This document shows, piece after piece, positions 31,329-41,855 of a stretch of DNA of 64,000 nt; the stretch's first letter is position 1; each line of letters starts with the position of its first letter. This DNA comes from PFJX01 sp031426735. GTDB lineage: Bacteria > Pseudomonadota > Gammaproteobacteria > Burkholderiales > Thiobacillaceae. Made by a program: the position numbers and the translations under genes. The DNA is taken from contig JASJPK010000049.1 of assembly GCA_031426735.1 (NCBI GenBank), positions 1 through 64,000 on the forward strand. The letters are read 5' to 3'. The notes under the pieces are model-generated. The model saw nothing but the letters and a program-made list of their open reading frames with translations, was not told the origin of the DNA and did no database searches.

Positions 31329-32465
31329 ATGGACAGCCGCTTCAACGACATCCTCGACCTGCCGGAAAACAACGTCTTCCGGGTGGTGTTCTACCCCGAC
31401 CGCATCTACCACGCCCAGCACCTGGCGGCGACGCGCAGCCCGCGCTACCGCTACAACGTCATGGAAGTCCGTACCCAGGTGGACATCACGGTGCTGAAGG
31501 GCGAGGTCTACCGGGATGAACTCCTCATGGCCCATTTCCTGCGCATCGAATACCGCGCCCACCGCCTCACCGAGCTGGCGCGGGAACAGGGCCGCACGCC
31601 CCAGGGCGAAATCCTGGCCTTCGTCAAACTGCTGCCCGACAACGCCGCTGCCACGGCGGAGGCCACGTTGCGCCTGCATTACTCGCGCCTGGTGGATGCC
31701 TATCAGGTGGAAGTCTGGAACACCCTGGATGGCCCGGACGCCACGCCACACGATTTCACGGTGCTCGACCTGATGGGCTGGCAGCGCGAGATCACCCGGG
31801 TGCCGGCGTTCGACGCCGCCCTGGCCGACATCCGCGGCATCCGCCGCCTGGAGGTCGCCTGCCGCGAGAACGACCGCGATCTGCCCTTCGGCTACCGCAT
31901 CGGCAACCCGCAGTGGGACAACAACTACATGCGCAACTATCAGGCGCCGAACAGCCCGGAACCGAGTTCCAACGCCAACACCGTGGTGGTGGAGAACTAC
32001 CTGATCAACTTCCAGCGCGGCTGGTACCTCAAGAACACCGACGTGACGCCGGTGCGCTACCGCAACCCGCTCATGGAGGACGACAACCCGGACCGCCACG
32101 AGGACAACGTGATCGAGATGCGCTGGCTCCTGCAACGGGAACTCGGCTCCAACCTGGTGTTCTTCCACGAGGTGATCATCCCGCCCGGCAAGGTCGAGGG
32201 CACCCACCGCCACATCGGCAGTGAGGAGCTGTACTACATCGTCGAGGGCGAAGGCATCGCCTACATGGGCGAAAACGACGACCCGGCCCTGGCGGCCTTT
32301 CCCGTGGTCGAGCGCGCCACTTTCGGCATCGGCATGACGCGCTGCCGCGAACTGCCGGTAGCACCCGGCCACGTCATCTACACCAAGAGCGGCGGCATCC
32401 ACGGCATCCGCAACCCCGGCACGAAACCGCTGCGCTTCGTCGCCTTCCTCTACCACAGCGCGTGA
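31329..32465 (+). CDS. Cupin-domain protein 1 (GMC cluster)
   Basis: The 378-residue protein has a long N-terminal beta-rich part without recognised family and a C-terminal cupin: VEGTHRHIGSEELYYIVEGE, where His-x-His and Glu are metal ligands, and GHVIYTKSGGIHGIRNPG supplying the last His. It is related to the next gene (similar cupin layout and similar N-terminal RIEYRAHR/RIGYRAGP segment). Such proteins may be sugar-acid isomerases, dioxygenases or epimerases; the reaction is unknown. AAGGAG lies before ATG. Confidence 0.75.
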   Translation: MDSRFNDILDLPENNVFRVVFYPDRIYHAQHLAATRSPRYRYNVMEVRTQVDITVLKGEVYRDELLMAHFLRIEYRAHRLTELAREQGRTPQGEILAFVKLLPDNAAATAEATLRLHYSRLVDAYQVEVWNTLDGPDATPHDFTVLDLMGWQREITRVPAFDAALADIRGIRRLEVACRENDRDLPFGYRIGNPQWDNNYMRNYQAPNSPEPSSNANTVVVENYLINFQRGWYLKNTDVTPVRYRNPLMEDDNPDRHEDNVIEMRWLLQRELGSNLVFFHEVIIPPGKVEGTHRHIGSEELYYIVEGEGIAYMGENDDPALAAFPVVERATFGIGMTRCRELPVAPGHVIYTKSGGIHGIRNPGTKPLRFVAFLYHSA

Positions 32466-32474
32466 GGGCCCATC

Positions 32475-33725
32475 ATGGAACTGATTCACTCCGACCAGGT
32501 TTTCCGCGTCGCACCCGGCACCCAGCCCGACTACAACCGCGGCAACACCCTGATCCGCCTGCTCGCCATCCTGGAAAGCCAGCGCCTGGCCTGCGGCCGC
32601 GAACAGTATCTCGGCGAAACGCTGGAATACCTGTTTCCGTTCGACTTCCTGGAACTCTATGGCCCCGCCGGGGGGGACGCCGACCAGCTCGACCCGCGCC
32701 GGCAGGACAACAAGATCGACTTCCAGAAACAGAACCTGCGCGACTTCCGCCTGGGCGACGTGGTGCTGTGCCGCGGCTACGCGGCGGTGGGCGACCTGGT
32801 GGTGCCGTTCCTGCGCATCGGCTACCGCGCCGGCCCCGACTCGCTGCTTTCGCGCGCCTCCGGCGACCGCCTCGGCAGCCAGCTCAAGCTCTACCTCAAG
32901 GTCGGCACCAACGGCGTCAGCCAGTTGCTCGACGTGCCCTACGACCCGGAAAGCGACCGCTACGCCATCGAACTATGGAGCTATCCGCCCGGCAACCCGC
33001 GCCCGCTGCTCGACGCGCGCGGCCGCGACGCGCTCGACCGGGGCGAACTGGTGGTGCGCAACGACCTGATCCTGGGCACCCGCGGCGACTTCGACCGGGA
33101 CGGGCTGAACGACCGCTATCTGGTCGACATCGCGCCCAACCACGCCATGCACCCGATCCTGCCGCTGCACATCGAATGCGCCTGGGCGGATGCCAGCGCC
33201 AGCTTCTGGGACTCCCGCAACGGCGCCAACCACCATTACGAGTTCAGCATGATCGTGCGCGGCTGGGACCAGTTCCTCGCCGCCGGCGTCAGCCCCAACC
33301 CGCACGGCGGCGTCGGCTTCCTGGAATACCGCAACCTGCTCTCCAACTACGGCCGCTACGCCGGACGCAACGAACTCGGGCGCGACTTCGACGTCTGGAA
33401 CTTCAACGCGCACGGCCACAAGAACCACGCCGCCGGGGGAGAGAGCTTCCTCGCCGTGGACTACATGGATCTGCACATCCTCAAGCCGGAATGCGGCATC
33501 GGCCTGCACCGCCACCGCGACAACCAGGAGGTCTTCCTGATGATGGAAGGCCGCGCCTACATGGTGGTCGGCGACTGGACCCAGCGCCCCTGGCGCGAGC
33601 GCGCCTTCGAACTGCGCACCCTGCGCGCCGGCCACTTCGCCATGCTCAAGGGCGGCCAGCTACACGGCCTGATGAACCCGGGCGAGGACGACCTTTCGCT
33701 GTTCATGTTCGGGGGGTATGACTGA
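32475..33725 (+). CDS. Cupin-domain protein 2 (GMC cluster)
   Basis: The 416-residue protein is a distant paralogue of the preceding gene. The C-terminal cupin has GIGLHRHRDNQEVFLMMEGR (His-x-His, Glu) and AMLKGGQLHGLMNPG (last His). An Asp-rich loop DFDRDGLNDRYLVDIAPN resembles a calcium-binding turn. It starts 9 bp after cupin 1. Two diverged cupins in tandem suggest a heteromer or two sequential steps. The last nine codons are duplicated 110 bp downstream (see 33835-33864). Confidence 0.75.
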   Translation: MELIHSDQVFRVAPGTQPDYNRGNTLIRLLAILESQRLACGREQYLGETLEYLFPFDFLELYGPAGGDADQLDPRRQDNKIDFQKQNLRDFRLGDVVLCRGYAAVGDLVVPFLRIGYRAGPDSLLSRASGDRLGSQLKLYLKVGTNGVSQLLDVPYDPESDRYAIELWSYPPGNPRPLLDARGRDALDRGELVVRNDLILGTRGDFDRDGLNDRYLVDIAPNHAMHPILPLHIECAWADASASFWDSRNGANHHYEFSMIVRGWDQFLAAGVSPNPHGGVGFLEYRNLLSNYGRYAGRNELGRDFDVWNFNAHGHKNHAAGGESFLAVDYMDLHILKPECGIGLHRHRDNQEVFLMMEGRAYMVVGDWTQRPWRERAFELRTLRAGHFAMLKGGQLHGLMNPGEDDLSLFMFGGYD

Positions 33726-33864
33726 TGACCCTGAATTTTTCACCAATGTGGCACAGCCTCGTAGGTCGGCAATCCTTTGCCGACGCCTTTGGCTGCGTCG
33801 ATGAAGTCGGCAAGGGATTGCCGACCTACGGCTCTCGCTGTTCATGTTCGGGGAGTATGACTGA
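33696..33864. repeat. 30-bp direct repeat flanking a hairpin insertion at the cupin 2 stop
   Basis: 33696-33725 and 33835-33864 agree at 29 of 30 bases, starting TCGCTGTTCATGTTCGGGG and ending TATGACTGA. The 109 bp between them carry an inverted pair of GTAGGTCGGCAATCC units (33761-33784 and 33806-33829). This looks like an insertion that duplicated the target, here the gene's own 3' end. Confidence 0.8.
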
Positions 33865-34077
33865 CATGAAGTCGAAGACCGCGACGCCCGGAATCCAGTG
33901 TGTAGGGCTGATTGCCTTTGAAAATATCGCGCCGCTCCTACGAGGAAGCTGGGTAGGAGCGCCTTCCAAGGCGCGATGGTCGCGCCTGCGCAGGATAACC
34001 AGCGACTTGGCGAGCGTTGTTTGCTCGCTTAGTCGATTGGCTAGTCGCTTCATCAATGACGGAATGGGGAATCCGGC
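33865..34077. other. Spacer before glgX
   Basis: Contains part of a GTAGGAGCGCCTTCC hairpin unit (33954-33979) and no gene. No clear promoter was found; glgX may be read from the upstream cluster or from an unrecognised promoter here. Confidence 0.45.
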
Positions 34078-36144
<2,067 letters not shown>

Positions 36145-36203
36145 GGCTCTACGCTCACCCCCCGTAGGAGCGGAGCGCCTTCCAAGGCGCGATTCTCCCC
36201 ACG

Positions 36204-37169
36204 TCAGCGCGGTTTCCGCAGCGAACGCGCCCTGATGATCTGATCCAACTGCACGCCATCGATGTCGGTATTCATCTGCATCCAGAGCGGCAAATGGTCG
36301 GAGAGCTGGAAGGTGAATTTGGCCTTGGTCAGGCCAGGCAACAAGGGTTCGCTGTCGCCCTGATAGAAGTCTAGCACGCCGCCCAGGTTGGTAAAGTTGT
36401 CCGGGTAGTTGGGGTAATGCAGGATTTGATCGTAGCGCTTGCCCTTGGCCAGGTCCGAGCCGAACTCAAGTTTTTGCAGCGCCTTCGGGATGCTCAATCC
36501 CTTGCTGGTCATGGCTTCGAAGAGCGGCCCCTTGCGACTGGGAATATTGAAATCGCCCATCACCAGGATGTCCTTGTCTTCGGCGGTGATCTGCTGCCGT
36601 TTCAGGTCCACCCATTCGGCCAGGGAACGTATCTCCGGCAGTCGGTCGGCTTGCTTGTCGCCCCAGCGGATGTGGGCGACGATGACCAGGAAATCGAAAT
36701 TCCCCGCCGAAAACGAAGCCACGTAGGGCGTCCGCCACCAGGTAAATTCCGGCACATATTCACTGCCCGACTTCTTGCGCGGCGGATTGACGCTGGCGGC
36801 CAGGCCGGTGAACGTCACGGCGCGGTGGTCATACACGAAAGCCAGCCGCTCCCGGTTGCCGCCGGGATCCGGGATCATGTCCGAGTAGATCACCCGCCAG
36901 TAGGAACCGAGGATCTTCAGCACACGTCCCAGGTCGCCGAGGTCATCGCGTAATTCTGTCAGGCTGACCAGATCGAACTGGCCAATGATCTCAGCGATGT
37001 AATGGATCGCCGCCTCGGAACGGCGAACCTTGCCGAACTCACGCACGTTCCAGGTGGCGATGTTGAGGGTCTCGTCCAGCTTCGAGGAGGGAATCTGTGC
37101 GGCCGTGATGCGATCGCGTAACACTTTCAGGCCGCTGGCGATTTCGAGCGTGAGGTTGCCATGAAACAT
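36204..37169 (-). CDS. Endonuclease/exonuclease/phosphatase-fold protein
   Basis: The 321-residue protein has the EEP fold: LNIATWNVREFGKVRRSEAA, VSLTELRDD (metal Glu), VMGDFNIPS (Asp/Asn) and SDHLPLWMQM (catalytic His). Members cleave DNA or phosphodiesters; this one has no signal peptide. The N-terminal MFHGNLTLEIASGLKVLRDR segment suggests a short helical cap. It is convergent with glgX. It lies just outside the integrated element and has no obvious partner. Confidence 0.82.
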   Translation of the reverse strand: MFHGNLTLEIASGLKVLRDRITAAQIPSSKLDETLNIATWNVREFGKVRRSEAAIHYIAEIIGQFDLVSLTELRDDLGDLGRVLKILGSYWRVIYSDMIPDPGGNRERLAFVYDHRAVTFTGLAASVNPPRKKSGSEYVPEFTWWRTPYVASFSAGNFDFLVIVAHIRWGDKQADRLPEIRSLAEWVDLKRQQITAEDKDILVMGDFNIPSRKGPLFEAMTSKGLSIPKALQKLEFGSDLAKGKRYDQILHYPNYPDNFTNLGGVLDFYQGDSEPLLPGLTKAKFTFQLSDHLPLWMQMNTDIDGVQLDQIIRARSLRKPR

Positions 37170-37534
37170 GGATTTGCCCTTTCATGAAGTGCCCAAGCCG
37201 AGGCCATCTTCACCCTGACGAGGGTAGCCATCAAGTCATTGGCGGACAAATCAGGCCAGCACCGTAGCGCCCCATATCCATCCAGCGTGACCCGTGTCCG
37301 GTCAGACCCGGAAATTCGATGGCCTATCGGGGTGGCGACACTTGAGCTCTCCAGCGATCCTGAATCTTGCCGCTCGGCGTTTGCACCCCGGCACAGCTCG
37401 ACAGGGTTTCCTCGGCTCGGATTGGCTTCAGTTTCGTTGCTGCAGGAAACTGTCCGAAAAATTGCCAAGAGCCGACTCAATTCAACTATCGATCCGGCAC
37501 GAAAGTGATTGTTCATTCGGCATATTCAAGCCGG

Positions 37535-37568
37535 GTAGGATGGGCACGCTGCGCTTTGCCCATCCTAC
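37535..37568. repeat. GTAGGATGGGC hairpin, short copy
   Basis: GTAGGATGGGCA (37535) and TGCCCATCCTAC (ending 37568) form the arms around CGCTGCGCTT. It is a short form of the 74-bp unit at 17064-17137. Confidence 0.75.
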
Positions 37569-37670
37569 TTCTTGGTTTTTTGGACAATGGACAATCACGG
37601 TTAAACCTGGCCGGATCAACTAAGACAGTCTTCGTGCAATGTAACCCCGGCGTAACCCCAGCCCAAAAAC

Positions 37671-37698
37671 AAAAAGGCCCGCATCGCTGCGGGCCTTT
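37671..37698 (-). terminator. Stem-loop, probably the original tRNA-Asn terminator
   Basis: Arms AAAGGCCCGC (37673-37682) and GCGGGCCTTT (37689-37698) with loop ATCGCT; A-runs at 37665-37675 become a U-run on the minus strand. It lies 6 bp left of attL. Because tRNA-Asn is read on the minus strand and its 3' end would have joined this point before integration, this was probably the chromosomal terminator of that tRNA. Confidence 0.75.
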
Positions 37699-37704
37699 GT
37701 TGTA

Positions 37705-37755
37705 TCTGGCTCCCCGACCTGGACTCGAACCAGGGACACACGGATTAACAGTCCG
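37705..37755. other. Attachment site attL (51-bp tRNA-Asn fragment)
   Basis: Identical over 51 bp to the 3' part of the tRNA-Asn gene at 56863-56913 (starts TCTGGCTCCCCGACC, ends TTAACAGTCCG). The copy lacks the 5' part of the tRNA, so it is the displaced chromosomal end. Confidence 0.92.
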
Positions 37756-37828
37756 AGTTATTGACGATAATTCGACGTTTTTCGATGTTGACCTACATTA
37801 TACAATTCTGTCCATTCAATGACTTACA

Positions 37829-37916
37829 GATGTAAGCGAATAATCCGAAGTTGCTTTATGTTGATTCATATTCAATAATCCGCTTACAAATCGCTTACAT
37901 GCTTTCGATGTAAGCG
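37829..37916. promoter_or_regulatory. Integrase arm-type sites, left end
   Basis: CGCTTACAA (37881) and CGCTTACAT (37892) form a direct pair with 11-base period, and GATGTAAGCG occurs inverted at 37829 and 37907. The same pair with the same 11-base period is at 56788-56807 near the right end, as expected for arm-type integrase or excisionase sites. Confidence 0.65.
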
Positions 37917-37934
37917 CCCACGGATTGTTTATGG

Positions 37935-39260
37935 ATGGGTTTCAACATGGCACGCATCAAACTGACAGCCGGCCGAATTCGGGACTTCACTACCGACAAG
38001 GCCCAGGCTTTTCTCTGGGACTCGGAAGCTCCCGGCCTGGCAGTAAGGGCGACGCCATCCGGTAAGAGTGCCTTCGTCTATCAGGGCAAGCTGAACGCGC
38101 AAGACATTCGCGTCACCATCGGCGATGTTGGAACTTGGGGCATTGACCAGGCACGAGAAGAAGCCCGCCGATTGGGTACGCTGGTCGACCAAGGAACAGA
38201 CCCCCGCGAACAGAAGCGCGAGCGCATCGCCGCCAGTGTGGCGAAACAAGAAGAAGCGCGCCGGCATGATGTGACCGTGGGCGAAGCCTGGACAGCCTAC
38301 CTTGAAGCCCGCAAGCCAAAGTGGAGCGCGCGTCATTACGCTGACCATCTGGAAATCTCGCGCATTGGTGGAGAACCGCATAAGTACGGCACCGGCAAAA
38401 TCGAACCGCAGCCGATTGCAGCGCTGTTGCCGCTCAAGTTGCGCGACCTGTCACCCGAGCGCGTGGCGGCATGGCTGGAAGCCGAGAACATCCGCCGCCC
38501 GACCCGCGCCGCCCTCGCCTATCGCCTGTTGCGCGCCTTCCTTCGTTGGGCCGCATCCATGCCCGACTTCAAAGCCGCCGCCCAAGTGGAAGCCGTTGGC
38601 GCGAGAGTCGCCAAAGACCACTTGCACCGCGTGAAGGCCAAGGAAGCCGACAGCCTGCAACGCGAGCAACTGGCGACATGGTTCAAAGCCGTCAGCGAGT
38701 TGGGCAACCCGGTTCAATCGGCCTACCTGCAAGGGCTGTTGCTGACTGGCGCGCGCCGCGAGGAACTTGCCGGCCTGCGCTGGCAGGATGTGGACTTTCA
38801 ATGGAATGGCCTGACCATCCGCGACAAGGTGGAAGGCGAGCGCGTCATTCCGTTGACGCCCTATTTCGCCGCGCTGATTTACAACCTGCCCCGCCGCAAA
38901 GACGCGGAAGGCAAGCCCGTTCCATGGGTATTCAGCAGTCCGGCCGCAGCATCTGGCCGCATTCAGGAACCAAGGGCAGCGCATACCCGCGCCCTGGAAG
39001 TTGCCGGCCTGCCCCACCTATCGCTTCACGGTCTACGCCGCTCATTCGGCACCCTGGCGGAATGGACAGAAGCGCCCGTTGGCGTGGTGGCGCAAATCAT
39101 GGGGCACAAGCCCAGCGCGATTGCCGAGAAGCATTACCGACGCCGCCCTCTCGACCTGCTGCGCATGTGGCACATCAAGATTGAAGCGTGGATCTTGGAA
39201 CAGGCCGGCATCGAACAACCGAAGGAAGAACAGGCCGGCTTGCGCATTGTGAAATATTGA
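37935..39260 (+). CDS. int: Tyrosine-recombinase integrase of the element
   Basis: The protein of about 437 residues is a P4-type integrase with the N-terminal DUF4102-like arm-binding region (SEAPGLAVRATPSGKSAFVYQGK), a core-binding domain and a catalytic domain. Catalytic residues counted from Met 37947 are R270 (TGARREE), H361-x-x-R364 (HGLRRSF), H387 (GHK) and Y397 (EKHYRRRPL). All are present, so it should be active. ATG 37935 and ATG 37947 compete; MARIKLTAG is the more usual start. It stands next to attL and faces into the element. Confidence 0.93.
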   Translation: MGFNMARIKLTAGRIRDFTTDKAQAFLWDSEAPGLAVRATPSGKSAFVYQGKLNAQDIRVTIGDVGTWGIDQAREEARRLGTLVDQGTDPREQKRERIAASVAKQEEARRHDVTVGEAWTAYLEARKPKWSARHYADHLEISRIGGEPHKYGTGKIEPQPIAALLPLKLRDLSPERVAAWLEAENIRRPTRAALAYRLLRAFLRWAASMPDFKAAAQVEAVGARVAKDHLHRVKAKEADSLQREQLATWFKAVSELGNPVQSAYLQGLLLTGARREELAGLRWQDVDFQWNGLTIRDKVEGERVIPLTPYFAALIYNLPRRKDAEGKPVPWVFSSPAAASGRIQEPRAAHTRALEVAGLPHLSLHGLRRSFGTLAEWTEAPVGVVAQIMGHKPSAIAEKHYRRRPLDLLRMWHIKIEAWILEQAGIEQPKEEQAGLRIVKY

Positions 39261-39300
39261 TTCACGTTGATGCGTGATACCTTACGGACTACACTAAGCC

Positions 39301-39579
39301 ATGATTAAGACGTTCAGGCACAAGGGGCTGGAGTCCTTCTTCCGAGCTGGCAGCAAGAAGGGTATCCAGCCGCACCACTCGACCAAGTTACAGATTCAAC
39401 TTGCCACCTTGGACAACGCCACCGGACCGGATGACATGAACGCGCCAAGCTGGCGATTACATGCCCTGTGCGGCGACCTGGCCGGGCATTGGTCGATATG
39501 GGTGAACGGCAATTGGCGACTGACTTTCCGCTTCGTCGGCAAAGATGCGGAGTTGGTCGATTATCAGGATTACCACTGA
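39301..39579 (+). CDS. higB: HigB-type toxin
   Basis: The 92-residue protein is a RelE-fold mRNA interferase: MIKTFRHKGLESFF, HSTKLQIQLATLDNA, NAPSWRLHALCGDLAGHWSI and NGNWRLTFRF. It cleaves translated mRNA on the ribosome when the antitoxin is lost. The toxin-first order followed by the antitoxin is characteristic of HigBA. A 40-bp promoter gap after the integrase probably binds HigA. Confidence 0.92.
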   Translation: MIKTFRHKGLESFFRAGSKKGIQPHHSTKLQIQLATLDNATGPDDMNAPSWRLHALCGDLAGHWSIWVNGNWRLTFRFVGKDAELVDYQDYH

Positions 39580-39590
39580 GGCACACGAAC

Positions 39591-39875
39591 ATGAGCAGAA
39601 TGCACAACCCTCCACACCCCGGCGCTGTACTGCGTGAATGGCTGCCCGAGGGCATGACCGTTACCGACGCCGCCGCCGCGCTGCACGTCGCCCGCGTCAC
39701 CCTGAGCAAGATTGTGAACGGAAGCGCCGGCATTTCTGCCGACATGGCCCTGCGTCTGTCGCAATGGCTGGGCACGTCGCCCGATATGTGGCTGGGCCTG
39801 CAAACTCAGTTCGACTTGTGGCAGGCCGGCAAGCAAAAGCGCCCGACGATTGAGCCAGTGCGGAAAGTCGCCTGA
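39591..39875 (+). CDS. higA: HigA-type antitoxin
   Basis: The 94-residue protein is an XRE helix-turn-helix antitoxin: HPGAVLREWLPEGMTVTDAAA, VARVTLSKIVNGSAGISADMALRLSQWLGTSPDMWLGLQ. It neutralises HigB and autorepresses the operon. It starts 11 bp after higB; a longer frame starting within higB is not used. It stabilises the element in the host. Confidence 0.93.
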   Translation: MSRMHNPPHPGAVLREWLPEGMTVTDAAAALHVARVTLSKIVNGSAGISADMALRLSQWLGTSPDMWLGLQTQFDLWQAGKQKRPTIEPVRKVA

Positions 39876-40027
39876 TGCCGCGCAACCTGTTTGCCGAGAT
39901 TACCGAAGGCTTTGACGCACTGGCCGAAGAGCGCGCCGGCAAGCCAAACCATGAGGTGGGAGCAAGGCCTCTTGAAGCGCCTGCTGCCAACGTAGCACCG
40001 ATTGTGGCGGTCTTGCTGGCTTTGTAA
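39875..40027 (+). pseudogene. Truncated antitoxin-like fragment (50 codons)
   Basis: The frame begins MPRNLFAEITEGFDALAEER and AGK, which is the usual N-terminus of a family of XRE antitoxins partnered with HigB/RelE toxins. The remaining 27 codons (PNHEVGARPLEAPA...) do not match. The helix-turn-helix domain is missing. It overlaps the higA stop by 1 nt. I read it as the remnant of a second antitoxin; a small real gene is possible. Confidence 0.5.
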
Positions 40028-40051
40028 GCCGCAAACGAATTGGGCGACCCC

Positions 40052-41155
40052 ATGCGCTACCAAGTTACGCAGGAAGACATCAATTACTTCCGGCGTCTTA
40101 TCGCGCTTTCCAATCCAGGCAATACAGCAACAACTGCCGCCTTGCTATTGGCTGCAGAAACCACGGCCGACCTATTGTTCATTTCCGAAACCATGATCAA
40201 GAAGGACATGCCGGAATTGGCCAAGCGACTGCATGACGCAGCTTGCGCGGCAAATATGGCAATTAATTCTGATAAACGCGCGAACGAGATAACCAAAGCA
40301 CTCTGTTTAAGCCAAAGAACTGACCAAGGACAGCCACCGCCATGCAGAGACGAACTTGAGAATGCTGGGCTGACCCTGGAATTAGCCGATTTCCTAGCCC
40401 CAAGGCTTGAAGGTGCTTATCGAACAGCACGGGAATCTCATTTGACAACAAATCACAGGGCAAGGGGCATAGTCCTTGCCATGGGTTTGGCTCGACCACA
40501 GGGCAACCCTCCTAAACAGCCATCGCCGCCGAATACTCTGTGGAGGTACGCCGAACTGCAGGCTAAGCGTGAGATCAAGAGTAGCGACACACCAAAAGAC
40601 CATCTTGAATTGATCAACGAAATATTCCTCAAGATCGATGCAGAACTGAATAAATTGAATTCAGGGAAATTTGAAAAGGCGCCAGCGCGGCGAAATAACG
40701 CTGAATCAGGCGAACTGAATAAATTGGATTCAGAGGTATTTGGAAAGGAATGGAAAAAAAGATGGGATGAAATACGCATCTACGTCAATCAACAAGATGG
40801 GATAAATCCGTCGCCTGCGCTGATCATGGCTGAGATTGAGATGTTTCGCAGTGCAACCACGGAGCATGCTGAAGCTGTTGCTTTCCATAAAGCGAACAAC
40901 GAAAACATTCCGTTTAAACCGTGCTGCATACCTCAGATGAACAATCCGCAAATATTTCGCGCTGTAGCAGAGCATCTGATGCTCATGGGCTATTACTTCA
41001 AACCTGGAATCGAAAAGATGCCAGGGGGGCAAAGACGGGATGCGATCAATCAGATCGCCGACAAGATTGCCGATGTATTCAAGAACAACAAGGATCTACG
41101 CGCACAGGAAATTACGCCACAGTTCCGGAGGAAGGTAGGAAGAGAAAAACGTTGA
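40052..41155 (+). CDS. Element protein of unknown function (367 aa) with an internal duplication
   Basis: No family is recognised. The protein is hydrophilic and helical, without signal or membrane segments. GAACTGAATAAATTG occurs at 40643 and 40712, marking a 69-bp tandem duplication that encodes ELNKL-[ND]-S twice within a charged linker. Composition is lower in GC than its neighbours. It could be a regulatory or host-takeover protein, given its place after HigBA and before the replication genes. ATG 40052 is preferred to an upstream TTG. Confidence 0.65.
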   Translation: MRYQVTQEDINYFRRLIALSNPGNTATTAALLLAAETTADLLFISETMIKKDMPELAKRLHDAACAANMAINSDKRANEITKALCLSQRTDQGQPPPCRDELENAGLTLELADFLAPRLEGAYRTARESHLTTNHRARGIVLAMGLARPQGNPPKQPSPPNTLWRYAELQAKREIKSSDTPKDHLELINEIFLKIDAELNKLNSGKFEKAPARRNNAESGELNKLDSEVFGKEWKKRWDEIRIYVNQQDGINPSPALIMAEIEMFRSATTEHAEAVAFHKANNENIPFKPCCIPQMNNPQIFRAVAEHLMLMGYYFKPGIEKMPGGQRRDAINQIADKIADVFKNNKDLRAQEITPQFRRKVGREKR

Positions 41156-41245
41156 TAGCCACCCCCTTTAAGGTGGTGACAGCGGTAGATATTTCATGGC
41201 GACCGCCGGGACGACATTTCCCGGCATTACACAAGGCGCTAAGAA

Positions 41246-41476
41246 ATGACCCTAACCGCACTCTCCGGCACCGCGAAAGCAGTTCGCCTATCCACTGAAG
41301 AAGCAGCCGCACGCCTCAAAATCAAACCCCAAACCATGCGTGCCGCGCTTTGTCGCGACGGGCATTACATGGGGGCGAGACCCACCAAGAGTGCAAACCG
41401 CTTCTTGCTCTGGGTAGGCGATGAAATCGAGCGTATAGCCGCAGGCGAATCCATCACCGCCATGGGGGCCGAATGA
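41246..41476 (+). CDS. Small helix-turn-helix (excisionase/AlpA-like) protein
   Basis: The 76-residue protein reads AVRLSTEEAAARLKIKPQTMRAALCRDGHYMGARPTKSANRFLLW, the layout of an AlpA/excisionase-type winged helix: a helix-turn-helix followed by a short wing. Such proteins control integrase direction or early genes. It is the first of a chain of overlapping small genes (ATGA at 41473) leading to the replication genes. Confidence 0.72.
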   Translation: MTLTALSGTAKAVRLSTEEAAARLKIKPQTMRAALCRDGHYMGARPTKSANRFLLWVGDEIERIAAGESITAMGAE

Positions 41477-41694
41477 GCGCCCCCACAAATAGTTGCGCCC
41501 CTATGCTGGCAGGCGGGAGGGGCGCGGTAAATCAGGAAAGTGCAGACAACGGCGTCGATTGTGCCGACATCTGCAACGAAAAGCAACGCAAGCCTGACGT
41601 CGATTTGAAGTCATGGGCAGCGCTGGGCGGCAACGTCAAGCCAAGCCGCGCAGATCGCCTCCCAAAGAAATCTTGGCGGAGGACTCAGCGATGA
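41473..41694 (+). CDS. Small unknown protein (73 aa)
   Basis: The frame overlaps the HTH gene and the next gene by ATGA at each end, the only real support that it is a gene. The sequence (MSAPTNSCAPMLAGGRGAVN...WAALGGNVKPSRADRLPKKS) has no recognised domain. Translational coupling across 41246-42622 suggests it is expressed. Confidence 0.5.
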   Translation: MSAPTNSCAPMLAGGRGAVNQESADNGVDCADICNEKQRKPDVDLKSWAALGGNVKPSRADRLPKKSWRRTQR

Positions 41695-41855
41695 AGCGCA
41701 AGCCCAAACATCATTGCTGTGGATGCGGCGCCCCGTATGTACAAATCAAACCCTGGCACTCGCTGTGTCCATCCTGTTTCCACGGAAGCAAAGCGTTTTT
41801 TTTGATCGAAAAGGCGCTTGTCCACCTGCGCAAATCGTCGGGAGGGCTGCGATGA
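41691..41855 (+). CDS. Small zinc-ribbon-like protein (54 aa)
   Basis: The protein has two CxxC pairs, CCGCG and LCPSCF, about 17 residues apart, as in a zinc ribbon, and a basic C-terminal helix. It starts in an ATGA overlap and ends in another. A nucleic-acid-binding role in replication or transcription control is plausible but not shown. Confidence 0.6.
   Translation: MKRKPKHHCCGCGAPYVQIKPWHSLCPSCFHGSKAFFLIEKALVHLRKSSGGLR

Larger units (their letters stand above)
37170..37934. other. Gap between the EEP gene and the integrase, holding a terminator, attL and arm repeats
   Basis: Positions 37170-37530 contain no supported gene. A GTAGGATGGGC hairpin lies at 37535-37568, a strong stem-loop at 37671-37698, the left attachment repeat at 37705-37755, then 180 bp of AT-rich element DNA with integrase arm-type motifs before the integrase start. 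Confidence 0.65.

Noticed and set aside
37127..37516. A 129-codon minus-strand frame upstream of the EEP gene
   Set aside because: It overlaps the start of the EEP gene in another frame and has no domain or ribosome site.
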